From an uncultured Lachnospiraceae bacterium (GTDB lineage Bacteria; Bacillota; Clostridia; Lachnospirales; Lachnospiraceae): DNA of 62,915 nt. The stretch spans positions 1 through 62,915 of the forward strand of contig CAMUYA010000021.1 in NCBI GenBank assembly GCA_947164865.1, read 5' to 3'. Under the pieces are notes generated by a model. That model was not told where the DNA came from, did no database searches, and saw only the letters and a program-made list of their open reading frames with translations. The number at the start of each line of letters is the position of its first letter. The stretch's first letter is position 1. Position numbers and translations under genes: made by a program. Of this stretch, positions 18,053 through 26,992 are shown piece after piece.

Positions 18053-19621
18053 TCATTCAAATCTGATGTCAAGCTCCCCTGTCCCTGCATTTTCGAGCCT
18101 CGGAGCCTTGTCCTCACTTCCCTGTATCACTACATTACGAGCTGTTACTTCCGCTACATTCTTAAGATAAAGCCCCACGCCGGAAAGCTGGGGGAACCCG
18201 TCCATCATAATGGGACACTGGGGAGTTCTTTTCCCTTTCGGAAGGAATGATACCTGACAGTTATCAAGCTCTATCTTTTCGATGCATGATTCCGGAAGTC
18301 CCATTGCACATACAAACGAAGCATCCACTCCGGTGCACACCACATCCTTTGCGGTGATGCTTCCGATCCTGGGTGTTCTGTAATCCACCGGGAACTCGCT
18401 CTGATTCTGGACATAATCCGTATGACCGTCGGGATCGCAGAAATAGAACATATTCACGGTAATAGGCATATGCACCCTATCCATGTAAAGGTCCTCGAAT
18501 CTCATATCCGTTATATAAGATCTCTGCCCTCTGCCTCTCCTTGTCTTGATGCGAAGCCCGCGGTCGGTCTCCGAAAATACACACTTTGAAACTCTGATAT
18601 TTCTCACTCCGCCTGCGACTTCCGATCCAACGGTCACGGATCCGTGGCCTCTTTCCAGCCTGCAGTTTCTGACCTCTATATTCTTAGTCTCTTTGTAGTG
18701 ATAGGTGGCCATATAGAGCTTTCCGCTCTTGATGGCTATACAGTCGTCGCCGACTGATATCTTGGTTCCAAGCACCAGCACATTCTCACAGCTCTCGGGA
18801 TCGAATCCGTCTGTATTCGGCGAATTGGAAGGGTTCCATATATCAAGATCAAGGAACTTGAGATTATCACTGTAATAAGGATGAACAGCCCATGCCGGCG
18901 AATTCTTGATGCGAAGGCCGCACACTCTTACATTGTCGCAATTATTGAAGAAAACAAGCTTCGGCCTCCAGGCGATGCGCTTTGTCCTTACATCCACCCA
19001 CCAGTCGCTCTTATCGGCATTTCCGTTAATCTCACCGCCGCCTGTAATGTCAAGATCATGCACACCTATCGCTGTGATAAGAGACGCAAAGCAGTCGAGA
19101 GGATTGCCTTCCCATGATGCAAGGCTGTATTCCTCATTATTGTCAAATTCGTTCCTGACCATTCCGGGAAGCACCGGATAATGTGTCCTGTCGGTGTCTC
19201 CAAGTATCACTGCGTCATCATCTACCCAGAAGCTCATCTCGCTCTTTAAAAAGATAGGGGTACATAAATATTTACCCGCAGGAACATATACCGTTCCGTC
19301 CTTGGGGCAGCTCATTATCGCAGCCTGAATAGAGGCTGAATCGGGATGCACGCCATCCCCCACTGCACCGAAATCCCTCACATTAAGGAGCAAGCTCTCC
19401 TTAGCGGTGCGGAACTTCTCCTTCTGCTCACAGCCTTTTATCCCTATCTCATATTCCGTGTCGGGAATAAGGCCGCCTATGGTTATGACATTGCGGTTTG
19501 TTGTAAGAGTTTCCTCACCGTTTACAAGCACGGTCACAGTTTCCCATGTCTCAAATCTGTCGCTGTTTTCCCGCTCGATACATATGCTTCTTTTAAAAAT
19601 TTCGATTATATGAAAATCCAT
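18053..19621 (-). CDS. GH28 polygalacturonase, cytosolic
   Basis: A 522-aa glycoside hydrolase family 28 enzyme that cleaves galacturonan or rhamnogalacturonan oligosaccharides. An N-terminal fibronectin-III-like segment (about residues 1-75) precedes a right-handed beta-helix beginning at LNVRDFGAVGDGV. All four GH28 active-site motifs are present: NTDGFD (about 267), GDDCIAIKSG (about 290), GHGSVTVGSE (about 326) and RIKTRRG (about 357). No signal peptide is present, so it probably trims imported oligomers from an end, as exo-acting bacterial relatives do (inference). It lies between GH105 and the DMT transporter genes. Confidence 0.93.
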   Translation of the reverse strand: MDFHIIEIFKRSICIERENSDRFETWETVTVLVNGEETLTTNRNVITIGGLIPDTEYEIGIKGCEQKEKFRTAKESLLLNVRDFGAVGDGVHPDSASIQAAIMSCPKDGTVYVPAGKYLCTPIFLKSEMSFWVDDDAVILGDTDRTHYPVLPGMVRNEFDNNEEYSLASWEGNPLDCFASLITAIGVHDLDITGGGEINGNADKSDWWVDVRTKRIAWRPKLVFFNNCDNVRVCGLRIKNSPAWAVHPYYSDNLKFLDLDIWNPSNSPNTDGFDPESCENVLVLGTKISVGDDCIAIKSGKLYMATYHYKETKNIEVRNCRLERGHGSVTVGSEVAGGVRNIRVSKCVFSETDRGLRIKTRRGRGQRSYITDMRFEDLYMDRVHMPITVNMFYFCDPDGHTDYVQNQSEFPVDYRTPRIGSITAKDVVCTGVDASFVCAMGLPESCIEKIELDNCQVSFLPKGKRTPQCPIMMDGFPQLSGVGLYLKNVAEVTARNVVIQGSEDKAPRLENAGTGELDIRFE

Positions 19622-19717
19622 ATCTTAACCTCTTTATGGGTTATGCATCTTCCATTAACAGATCACATCAAAACTACGTGTGCATCAGCGCCTCCGGATC
19701 CGGCTGCGTTTCCGGAT

Positions 19718-20857
19718 CTAGCTGCGCCTCAGCATTTCGGTGTATGCAAGAAGGAAGGGTGCCACTCCTTTTGCTTCGTTTTCAACAACAGGCTCGCTGA
19801 AATAATACTCAAGGGATCCGTCTCTTTTTTTCTTTCCTCCAAGCCCTGCTACAAGGCATATTCCGCCGAGCCCCAGAGTGCCATCCTCCTGCTTTACCAG
19901 GTATTTATTCACAATGCCGTCAAAGGCCTTTTCGCCGATCACCGCATACTTTGGAGAAATGAATCTCAAGCGCACTGCCTTAAGTATCGCATAGGAAAGT
20001 AGTGCGGTTCCGGAGGTCTCGAGATAATTTCCTTCCGCATCCTTTTTATCAACCACCTGATAAAACATTCCGCTCTCATCCTGAAAAGGTATAAGGGCAT
20101 CTACAAGATCCTCGAGAAGCTTGCCGAAATATCTCTTTTCATAATACAGAGTCTCATCCGTTGCGCTCTCTGTCTCCACAAGTGAAAGTGCAAACCATCC
20201 CAGCGCCCTCAGCCAGAAATTAGGGCTGCAGCCTGTCTTTTCATCACACCAGTACATTTTCCTGCTGTGGTCGTAACCATGATAATAAAGCCCTGTAACA
20301 GGGTCCTTCATGTTCTTTTCAACATTCTTAAACTGCAAAAGCACATCCGGGCATTTTTCCATCTTGCGGAACTTGGTCTCGTACTTCATGTAAAAAGGCT
20401 CCGCCATATACAGCCCGTCAAGCCATACCTGATCGGGATAGATATCTTTGTGCCAGAAGCTTCCCTCTGCGGTTCTGGGCATGGTATCAAGCTGGGATCT
20501 TACAAGGTCCAGCGCTTTTTTGTACTTCTCTTCTCCGGTTGTATCATACAGATAAAAAAGATTACTTGCAGTGTTGATATTATCGAGATTATACTCCTTG
20601 ACATCATAGGTCCTGATGGTTCCGTCGTCCTGAACAAAATGGTCGATAAACGATCTGGCGAAATTATAGTACCTGTCCTCTCCGGTGTATTCATAGAGAG
20701 AAAGAAGTGCCGTGATCATACATCCGTCGATGTAATTCCACTTATTGCTCTTTCCGCCGCGCACGAGTTCCTTATTCCACATAGGCTTTTCGGCAGTGGA
20801 ATTATCAAGGAGATATTCTATGTAATTCTGGATCATTTCTTTTGTTTCGTTCGTCAT
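19718..20857 (-). CDS. GH105 unsaturated glycuronyl/rhamnogalacturonyl hydrolase
   Basis: A 379-aa (alpha/alpha)6-barrel enzyme of the GH88/GH105 type that hydrates and releases the unsaturated uronate left by pectin lyases, feeding KduI and KduD. The segment DQVWLDGLYMAEPFY carries the catalytic Asp, and NFWLRALGWFA is also conserved. It is cytosolic, with no signal peptide. The ATG at 20857 has GAGG eight bases upstream, whereas the longer frame would need a TTG. An 18-bp direct repeat with TCCGGATC-NN-GCTGCG (19691-19728) spans its stop codon. Confidence 0.9.
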   Translation of the reverse strand: MTNETKEMIQNYIEYLLDNSTAEKPMWNKELVRGGKSNKWNYIDGCMITALLSLYEYTGEDRYYNFARSFIDHFVQDDGTIRTYDVKEYNLDNINTASNLFYLYDTTGEEKYKKALDLVRSQLDTMPRTAEGSFWHKDIYPDQVWLDGLYMAEPFYMKYETKFRKMEKCPDVLLQFKNVEKNMKDPVTGLYYHGYDHSRKMYWCDEKTGCSPNFWLRALGWFALSLVETESATDETLYYEKRYFGKLLEDLVDALIPFQDESGMFYQVVDKKDAEGNYLETSGTALLSYAILKAVRLRFISPKYAVIGEKAFDGIVNKYLVKQEDGTLGLGGICLVAGLGGKKKRDGSLEYYFSEPVVENEAKGVAPFLLAYTEMLRRS

Positions 20858-20911
20858 TAATAAATCCTCTGTCAAACCTTTATCGACCGGTTTACCGGCT
20901 GTGATCGGCTT

Positions 20912-21610
20912 TTAATCAACCGTCTCATCTTTTTCGTAATTGTTGTCCCTGTCCGGCTTATCGATCCGGCGGATAAGTAAATCGGAATAAGGGCTTCCCA
21001 GTTCACTTAACCCCTCCGCAATAAACCCCGCATAAACCACTGCCCCATGCATGGTCAGATGTGAATTATCCTTGGGATAAACATACATGGGCCTTGATGC
21101 GAAATCGCCCACGGAAGCAAGATAATCCTCGCTGATCCTGTTAAGATCAATATATGGCACCCCCGCTTCATTTGCGGCCTCTATGGCACATTTGGGATAT
21201 GCTCCGTGACTTCCCGGCTTAAAAATATTATTTTCATCAAACAGCCTTCTTGCCACCGATGTGATAATAAGAGGATGCGCGCCGTGTCTTCTTGCCACAT
21301 CCGCAAACCTTTTAAGATTATCCTTATACTCCGCATCTGCTGCGGCATATCTGGAAGGATCACTCTCTTTTTCATCATTATGACCGAATTCGATAAAGAG
21401 AAAATCTCCCTCGCCTATCTCATCTTCTATCTCTTTAAGCCTTCCTTCATCGATGAAGGATTTTGTACTCCTTCCGTTTACTCCGAAGGGCCTCAGAAAC
21501 ACATCATCTTTAAGGTACCAGGTAAGTCCCTGGGAAAGCCCCGCCTGAGGGTATGAATCTATTTTATTGAATGTTACGGTGCTGTCGCCCGCATAAAAAA
21601 GCTTTATCAA
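20912..21610 (-). CDS. Rhamnogalacturonan acetylesterase-like SGNH/GDSL hydrolase (CE12-type)
   Basis: A serine esterase with the SGNH blocks GDST (Ser nucleophile), NGRSTKSF, FGHND and DNSHLTMHG (catalytic Asp/His). This set is typical of CE12 rhamnogalacturonan acetylesterases, which remove acetyl groups from pectin backbones. It is cytosolic. An ATG at 21649 is in frame but has no ribosome binding site. I prefer the TTG at 21610, seven bases after GGGAG, which places the GDST block near the N-terminus as in relatives (232 aa). It lies between the MATE and GH105 genes. Confidence 0.85.
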   Translation of the reverse strand: MIKLFYAGDSTVTFNKIDSYPQAGLSQGLTWYLKDDVFLRPFGVNGRSTKSFIDEGRLKEIEDEIGEGDFLFIEFGHNDEKESDPSRYAAADAEYKDNLKRFADVARRHGAHPLIITSVARRLFDENNIFKPGSHGAYPKCAIEAANEAGVPYIDLNRISEDYLASVGDFASRPMYVYPKDNSHLTMHGAVVYAGFIAEGLSELGSPYSDLLIRRIDKPDRDNNYEKDETVD

Positions 21611-21665
21611 ATCATTTCTCCCTGCATCTATGAAATACTGCAGCTTCATCCGTGTTTATAAGCTG

Positions 21666-23060
21666 TCATTCCGCGGCATCCGGCTTTTTCCATGTCTTTA
21701 TCAGCGTCGGCAATACAACAAGGAACGACACGATTCCCGTGCTCACATTGCTTGTCATCATTGTAACGCCCACAGCCTCAGGTCCCATATTGGTGAACTT
21801 CTGAAGAACAAAAAGTACCGGCACGCGGAAGATAAACACTCTCGATACATTAAGAAACATCACAGTCTTTGCTCTTCCCAGACCGATAAGAAACGCATCC
21901 ACAGCGGAGGCGATTCCCAGAGTGATATATCCCATCATCTCGTACCTGTGTATATCAACTATCATATCACAGAATACACTGTCGAAGCTGTCCTTGGAGC
22001 GGGCAAATACCTCTGCCAGCATGGGAAGCGTGAAGGTTACTATCAGGTATCCTATAATGCCGACTATCACATTTATCACGGTCAGGCGCCAGAATATACG
22101 GACAGTTCTTTTATACTTTCCCGCGCCCCTGTTCTGACTCACAAGAGCCGAAGCTCCGTCATGTGTGCCCGTAAACCAGTTGGTGGTAAGGCCTCCGATA
22201 TTGTTGGATATTCCCAGGGCACCCACCGTAAGCGGCCCATACATGCCCGACATGGAATTGACTATTACCTTGCCTGCCGCAAAAAGCATCTTCTGGGCAG
22301 CTACCGGGTAAGCAAGCTTTAAAATGGGGACTGTCGTCCTCTTTTTAAACTCAGCAAACTTAATATCAAATTTGAAGCATCCCTCGTCGTTTACCATGGA
22401 GATCACCGCTATGGCAAACATCACAAGCTGTGAAATAAGGGTAGCGAAGGCGATCATTATCACGCCGCCGTGGAATACATATATAAACAGAGCCGAAACC
22501 AAAAGCTTAACCACAAACACTATAATATTTAGCAGCATCAGCCTTTTGCTGTGTCCGCGGCTTCTCTCTATCGCTATATAAGCTGTGTTGAAAAATGTTA
22601 TCGTCTGGATGAGTATCTGCACCCTGAAGTATCCGACACCGGCGTCTATCAGCTCTTTTGGCGTGGCTATCAGAGTAAGGAAGGGCCTTGCAAAGGGTAC
22701 CAGTATTGCGGAAAGCGCAAGCCCTATCACTATCACGCTCACATAGAGCGTGGAACACCTTTTCCTTACGTCTTCATAATTTCCCTGCCCGTAGCTCTCC
22801 GACACGCGTATGGAGCCACCGACAGCCAGTCCCGTGCCCACAGCAGTTACCATCGTGGTGATCTGAGAAAGGCTTGAAATAGCAGAAACCGCCTGCGATC
22901 CAATATGAGCAGCCATAAGAGCATCTACGACGCTGAATATGGACTGCATCGCCTGATAGAGCGCAAGCGGCATGCAAACGGAAAATAGCACTTTCAGAAG
23001 AGGTGCATTCAGTGCATAATCCCTGAATCTCTCATCCTGTTTGGATACAAATCCTGCCAT
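21666..23060 (-). CDS. MATE-family efflux transporter
   Basis: A 464-aa membrane protein with about twelve hydrophobic segments and MATE-type sequence around MPLALYQAMQSIFSVVDALM and GTGLAVGGSIRVSESYG. These proteins are Na+- or H+-driven exporters in the cytoplasmic membrane. It starts 20 bp after the upstream ATPase gene within the pectin gene string, so it may export an inhibitory product of pectin breakdown, but no substrate can be assigned. Confidence 0.9.
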   Translation of the reverse strand: MAGFVSKQDERFRDYALNAPLLKVLFSVCMPLALYQAMQSIFSVVDALMAAHIGSQAVSAISSLSQITTMVTAVGTGLAVGGSIRVSESYGQGNYEDVRKRCSTLYVSVIVIGLALSAILVPFARPFLTLIATPKELIDAGVGYFRVQILIQTITFFNTAYIAIERSRGHSKRLMLLNIIVFVVKLLVSALFIYVFHGGVIMIAFATLISQLVMFAIAVISMVNDEGCFKFDIKFAEFKKRTTVPILKLAYPVAAQKMLFAAGKVIVNSMSGMYGPLTVGALGISNNIGGLTTNWFTGTHDGASALVSQNRGAGKYKRTVRIFWRLTVINVIVGIIGYLIVTFTLPMLAEVFARSKDSFDSVFCDMIVDIHRYEMMGYITLGIASAVDAFLIGLGRAKTVMFLNVSRVFIFRVPVLFVLQKFTNMGPEAVGVTMMTSNVSTGIVSFLVVLPTLIKTWKKPDAAE

Positions 23061-23080
23061 AATGAGTCATACCTTAAAGA

Positions 23081-24157
23081 TTAAATTCTGTTTTCTGTCT
23101 CACTGTCAAAGAGGTACACACTCTTAAACGGGATGGAGAATGTTATTTCACTGTCAACATCGGGTGTATCATGAGGATCCACCTTGAGGATGGCCTGCTG
23201 ATCACCGTTTGTGATATACACATTTGTATTATCGCCGAGCATTTCGGTAAGCTCTACATTGCAGCGAATATGATATGCATTTTCTTCCTCGCCCAGAGCG
23301 ATAGCCTCGGGCCTGAAACCAAAGACGATCTCTTTTCCTTCATATCCGGATACCTTGTCGGCAAACTGCGACTTAAGATCGATCTTCTGATCGCCGAATG
23401 CGATCTTCCCGTCCTTGAGAGTTCCCTTTACAAAGTTCATGGGAGGCTCTCCTATGAAGCCGGCAACAAACACATTCGTGGGATTGAAATACAGCTCATG
23501 AGGGGTTCCCACCTGCTGTATATAACCCTCTTTCATTACCACTATCCTGTCGGCCATAGTCATGGCTTCGGTCTGGTCGTGGGTAACATATATGGTGGTG
23601 GCTCCGATCTCCTTGTGGATCTGTGTGATCTCGGAACGCATGGTAACACGCTGCTTTGCATCGAGGTTTGAAAGAGGCTCGTCCATAAGGAAAATTCCTA
23701 CCTTGCGGATAATGGCACGGCCTACGGCTACACGCTGTCTCTGTCCGCCGGAAAGAGCTCTGGGAAGCCTGTCGAGATACTCGGTCAAGCCAAGGATCGC
23801 AGCGGTCCTGTTAACCTTTTCCTCGATAACATCTTCATCAACACCCTCGAGCGTAAGGCTGAATGCCAGATTGTCATACACGGTCATCTGGGGATAAAGA
23901 GCATAGCTCTGGAAAACCATGGCTACCTCTCTCTGACGGGGATTTAATTCATTTGCACGCTTACCGTTAATGAGAAACTCTCCGTCACTTATCTCCTCAA
24001 GCCCTGCGATCATACGCAGAGTGGTGGATTTTCCGCATCCGGAAGAACCAACGAAAACGATGAACTCTCCCTGCTCTATCTCAAGATTAAAATTATGAAC
24101 GGCATGAAATCCGTTCGGATATATCTTGTTGAGATTCTTTAGTTCAAGATAAGCCAT
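23081..24157 (-). CDS. Sugar ABC transporter ATPase (MsmX/UgpC type), second copy
   Basis: A 358-aa carbohydrate-importer ATPase with Walker A GSSGCGKST (about residues 38-46), signature LSGGQRQRV, Walker B IFLMDEPLSNLD, the switch His in VTHDQTEAMT and a C-terminal TOBE region (about 240-358). It should energise the LplB/YtcP-type permease pair upstream. Having two such ATPases in one locus is unusual because one usually serves several importers. It directly follows a small membrane-protein gene with no gap (24158/24157). Confidence 0.92.
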   Translation of the reverse strand: MAYLELKNLNKIYPNGFHAVHNFNLEIEQGEFIVFVGSSGCGKSTTLRMIAGLEEISDGEFLINGKRANELNPRQREVAMVFQSYALYPQMTVYDNLAFSLTLEGVDEDVIEEKVNRTAAILGLTEYLDRLPRALSGGQRQRVAVGRAIIRKVGIFLMDEPLSNLDAKQRVTMRSEITQIHKEIGATTIYVTHDQTEAMTMADRIVVMKEGYIQQVGTPHELYFNPTNVFVAGFIGEPPMNFVKGTLKDGKIAFGDQKIDLKSQFADKVSGYEGKEIVFGFRPEAIALGEEENAYHIRCNVELTEMLGDNTNVYITNGDQQAILKVDPHDTPDVDSEITFSIPFKSVYLFDSETENRI

Positions 24158-24811
24158 TTAAGCACTCCTTTTAGCATCAGCCAGTATCTTTTTAAACAGA
24201 TTCTTCATTCCCACAAGAGCCATATCCGTGCCCATGCAGAAAAGTCCGAAAAGGATGGGCTCAACACCCAGAAGTATCTGATCCTGATTACCGGACAGCT
24301 TTATGTATACAAGGTTTATCGCATTGTAGAGCATATATACGATAAAAATAACTAAGATCGAATAAATAATGTTAAGGATAAATGAGACATATCTCTTTCT
24401 GGGAAACATCATCCATTTATCATACTCACCTTCTGTTTTTGCAAAAAACCTGATGGCGTTGTTTTCAAGCAAATCGATCACTATACCGTATCCGATGCCT
24501 ACTATCAGCACCGTGTCGATCATTCCACCGAGCCTTCCGCCGAGCCCCCAGATGAAGAAAAAGCAGATCATGGCTGCAAACCAGAATTTGATCAGTATTA
24601 TCTTGAGCACGTCCGGCAGGTGAAATCTGCCCCGTCTGCTGCGGTATTTGTTAAGCTCCTCTTTGGAATACTCGGGAGCCTTTCCTTCTTCTGCCTCGAT
24701 CAGATCGTTAACGGCTTTTGTTTTCAGTTCATAATATCCGGCTGCGGACTTTTTTTCATCCTCCGAATAACCGGCCTTGTTATTTTTCTTGCCAAAAGCC
24801 ACTAAGCTCAC
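24158..24811 (-). CDS. Predicted membrane protein of unknown function (quartet member 4)
   Basis: A 217-aa protein with a charged, soluble N-terminus (about residues 1-80, with an EEGKAPEYSKEELNKYRSRR stretch) and four hydrophobic segments further on. I do not recognise the family. It overlaps the upstream membrane-protein gene by an ATGA (24808-24811) and directly abuts the downstream ATPase gene, so it is translationally coupled to both. With the proteins at 24808-25383, 26480-26992 and 26992-27576 it forms a set interleaved with the two sugar ATPases. It may be an accessory or regulatory membrane partner of the importer (inference). Confidence 0.75.
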   Translation of the reverse strand: MSLVAFGKKNNKAGYSEDEKKSAAGYYELKTKAVNDLIEAEEGKAPEYSKEELNKYRSRRGRFHLPDVLKIILIKFWFAAMICFFFIWGLGGRLGGMIDTVLIVGIGYGIVIDLLENNAIRFFAKTEGEYDKWMMFPRKRYVSFILNIIYSILVIFIVYMLYNAINLVYIKLSGNQDQILLGVEPILFGLFCMGTDMALVGMKNLFKKILADAKRSA

Positions 24812-25383
24812 TCCTCATTCGATATCTCGATAGCACCCATCTGATCGTTGCCCGCCACATCGATAGAAGTCTTGATCTTGCGAAGAAGCTTTGAATAAAG
24901 GGGCAAAAGTGCTACAAGAGCAACTGTGATCACGATAAAGATAAAGTGAACATTCAGCATCTTGAGAGCTTTAAGGATAAAAGGATTCTTCACCAGCATA
25001 TCCTTTGCCTTATCCCTGCCGTCATTTACGATGGTAAGATTGATCATGTAATTGATCTTGGAGGAATAAAACTTATTACAGAATCCTACGATACCCTGCA
25101 TCAGGAAAAACAGAACAAGCATCGGCACATTAACCGGCTTTCTGTGTGGAAATGCATTGAGAAAGCATACAAATGAAAGAATGGAAAGTAGCATCGTGGC
25201 AAATCCCGCAAGTCCCATTCCTGCGATATTGATCCTCGCCGTGGTATCCGAAACTATTCTCAGATTAAGCGAATATATAAGAAATGTCACAGCAAGCACA
25301 ACCATTGGGATCATCTGGGGCTTGCGCTTTAAAGCAACCATTCTTTTACGGAAAAATTCCTTTACGGCCCTCAGAAATTTCAT
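24808..25383 (-). CDS. Predicted membrane protein of unknown function (quartet member 3)
   Basis: A 191-aa protein with a basic N-terminus (FRKRMVALKRKPQ) and four hydrophobic segments, ending in an acidic tail (AIEISNEE). No family is recognised. Both ends overlap neighbours as ATGA: 25380-25383 with the first ATPase and 24808-24811 with the next membrane protein. Such coupling suggests assembly in fixed ratio with the ATPase. Confidence 0.75.
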   Translation of the reverse strand: MKFLRAVKEFFRKRMVALKRKPQMIPMVVLAVTFLIYSLNLRIVSDTTARINIAGMGLAGFATMLLSILSFVCFLNAFPHRKPVNVPMLVLFFLMQGIVGFCNKFYSSKINYMINLTIVNDGRDKAKDMLVKNPFILKALKMLNVHFIFIVITVALVALLPLYSKLLRKIKTSIDVAGNDQMGAIEISNEE

Positions 25384-26465
25384 ACCTGTGCCTCCCTTGT
25401 GATCGCATTTGTGGTCTCCTTGTCAAAGAAGTGCATCTTCTTGAAGGATACCATAGCGATATCACCGTCCTTATAATCACACCATCCGCGGAATTTGCAC
25501 ACGATCTTGCCCTCTGCCGCTGTTCCGTCGATATGGCCGTGAACAAGAGTGTTCATTCCAAGATTTTCGTTCTTTGAAACCTTAACCGGAATGGTTCCAC
25601 CCTCTGCAATATTTTCGGGTCTTACACCGAGTGTGATATGTTTGCCCTGATATGAAGCAAGAAGATCCTTCTGCTCGGGATTCATCTCCGCCTCAAAATG
25701 AGGCCCTATGAGCTTATCTCCGCTCACAAGCACTTCAAAGAAGTTCATGGGAGGAAGCCCGATAAAGCTTGCTACAAACAGATTGGCGGGATTATCGTAA
25801 AGCTCCAGCGGAGTGCCTATCTGCTGCACATGCCCCATTGACATGCACACGATACGGTCAGCAAGAGTAAGCGCCTCTGTCTGGTCATGTGTAACGTAAA
25901 GCATGGTAGCTCCCAGCCTCTTGTGCAGGAGCATTATCTCGCGCCTTGTGGAACCTCTCAGCTTGGCATCGAGGTTGGAAAGAGGCTCGTCAAAAAGGAA
26001 CAGCTTGGGGTTTCGCACAATGGCACGTCCCATGGCAACACGCTGTCTCTGTCCGCCGGAAAGCTGGTTGGGCTTTTTGTTCAGCTGGCTTGTAAGATCA
26101 AGTATCTCAGCTGCCGCAAGCACCTTTTTGTGGATGATATTGGGATCTTCCTTGCGTAGTGTGAGTGAAAAGGCCATGTTCTCATATATGGTCATGTGAC
26201 CGTAAAGAGCATAGTTCTGGAAAACCATAGCCATGTCCCTGTCCTTGGGAGGAAGTGTCGTTATATCTTTTCCGTCAAGGATCAGGTGTCCCTTCGAAAT
26301 ATCCTCGAGGCCGGCGATCATACGTAAAGTAGTGGACTTTCCGCATCCGGAAGGCCCTACAAGAACGATGAATTCGCCCTGCTCTATATCGATATTAAAA
26401 TCATAAACAGCCTGCACCTTATTGTCGTAGATCTTATCAAGATGCTGCAGGGATAACTGCGCCAT
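25380..26465 (-). CDS. Sugar ABC transporter ATPase (MsmX/UgpC type), first copy
   Basis: A 361-aa ATPase with Walker A GPSGCGKST, signature LSGGQRQRV, Walker B LFLFDEPLSNLD, the H-loop VTHDQTEALT and a C-terminal TOBE-like regulatory region. It is clearly a paralogue of the protein at 23081-24157 but differs throughout the C-terminal part. It lies 14 bp after a small membrane protein gene and overlaps the next one. It should power uptake of oligogalacturonides by the permeases at 30079-32118. Confidence 0.92.
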   Translation of the reverse strand: MAQLSLQHLDKIYDNKVQAVYDFNIDIEQGEFIVLVGPSGCGKSTTLRMIAGLEDISKGHLILDGKDITTLPPKDRDMAMVFQNYALYGHMTIYENMAFSLTLRKEDPNIIHKKVLAAAEILDLTSQLNKKPNQLSGGQRQRVAMGRAIVRNPKLFLFDEPLSNLDAKLRGSTRREIMLLHKRLGATMLYVTHDQTEALTLADRIVCMSMGHVQQIGTPLELYDNPANLFVASFIGLPPMNFFEVLVSGDKLIGPHFEAEMNPEQKDLLASYQGKHITLGVRPENIAEGGTIPVKVSKNENLGMNTLVHGHIDGTAAEGKIVCKFRGWCDYKDGDIAMVSFKKMHFFDKETTNAITREAQV

Positions 26466-26479
26466 AATGCTTCTCCTGT

Positions 26480-26992
26480 TTAAACCTTTTCTACACTTTC
26501 AATATGCTTCTTCAGATTGTTGCACTTGATGATTCCTATAACAGCCGAAAGAAGCAGACACACACCCGAGCACACAAGATAGATCACTAGGCGGATAAAC
26601 TGGCCGTCCTTCATAACCTGCTCTTCCACTCCCGTGGTGAGTGTGGTGGCCCTGTGTGCCATCATGGGGTAAATAAATATTCTTGCGAACTGCAGCAGAG
26701 CCACGGGTATCGCAATATAGGAATAATTTATCTGATAATTCTTGCTCCCTTCAGAAACAAGAAAGACGATCATCATGAAGAGCAGATTATATACGATGGA
26801 CCCTCCGATGAGAGGCTTGTAATAATACTGTCCCACATTTGATTTATAAATACTTATAAAAAACAAAGCATTTAAGATGATGGAGAGCACCGCAAGATTG
26901 CCCGAGAGCTTATTCTTGACGTATCTCATCCTGTCCTTTTTGATAAACTCATCGGACATGTCATTAGCTTTTACAGTCGTTTCATTAGCCAT
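26480..26992 (-). CDS. Predicted membrane protein of unknown function (quartet member 2)
   Basis: A 170-aa protein with a polar N-terminus and about four hydrophobic segments (for example LAVLSIILNALFFISIY and YLVCSGVCLLLSAVIGII). No family is recognised. Its start codon overlaps the stop of the upstream membrane protein gene (TGATG, 26990-26994), and the first ATPase gene follows 14 bp later. Confidence 0.75.
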   Translation of the reverse strand: MANETTVKANDMSDEFIKKDRMRYVKNKLSGNLAVLSIILNALFFISIYKSNVGQYYYKPLIGGSIVYNLLFMMIVFLVSEGSKNYQINYSYIAIPVALLQFARIFIYPMMAHRATTLTTGVEEQVMKDGQFIRLVIYLVCSGVCLLLSAVIGIIKCNNLKKHIESVEKV

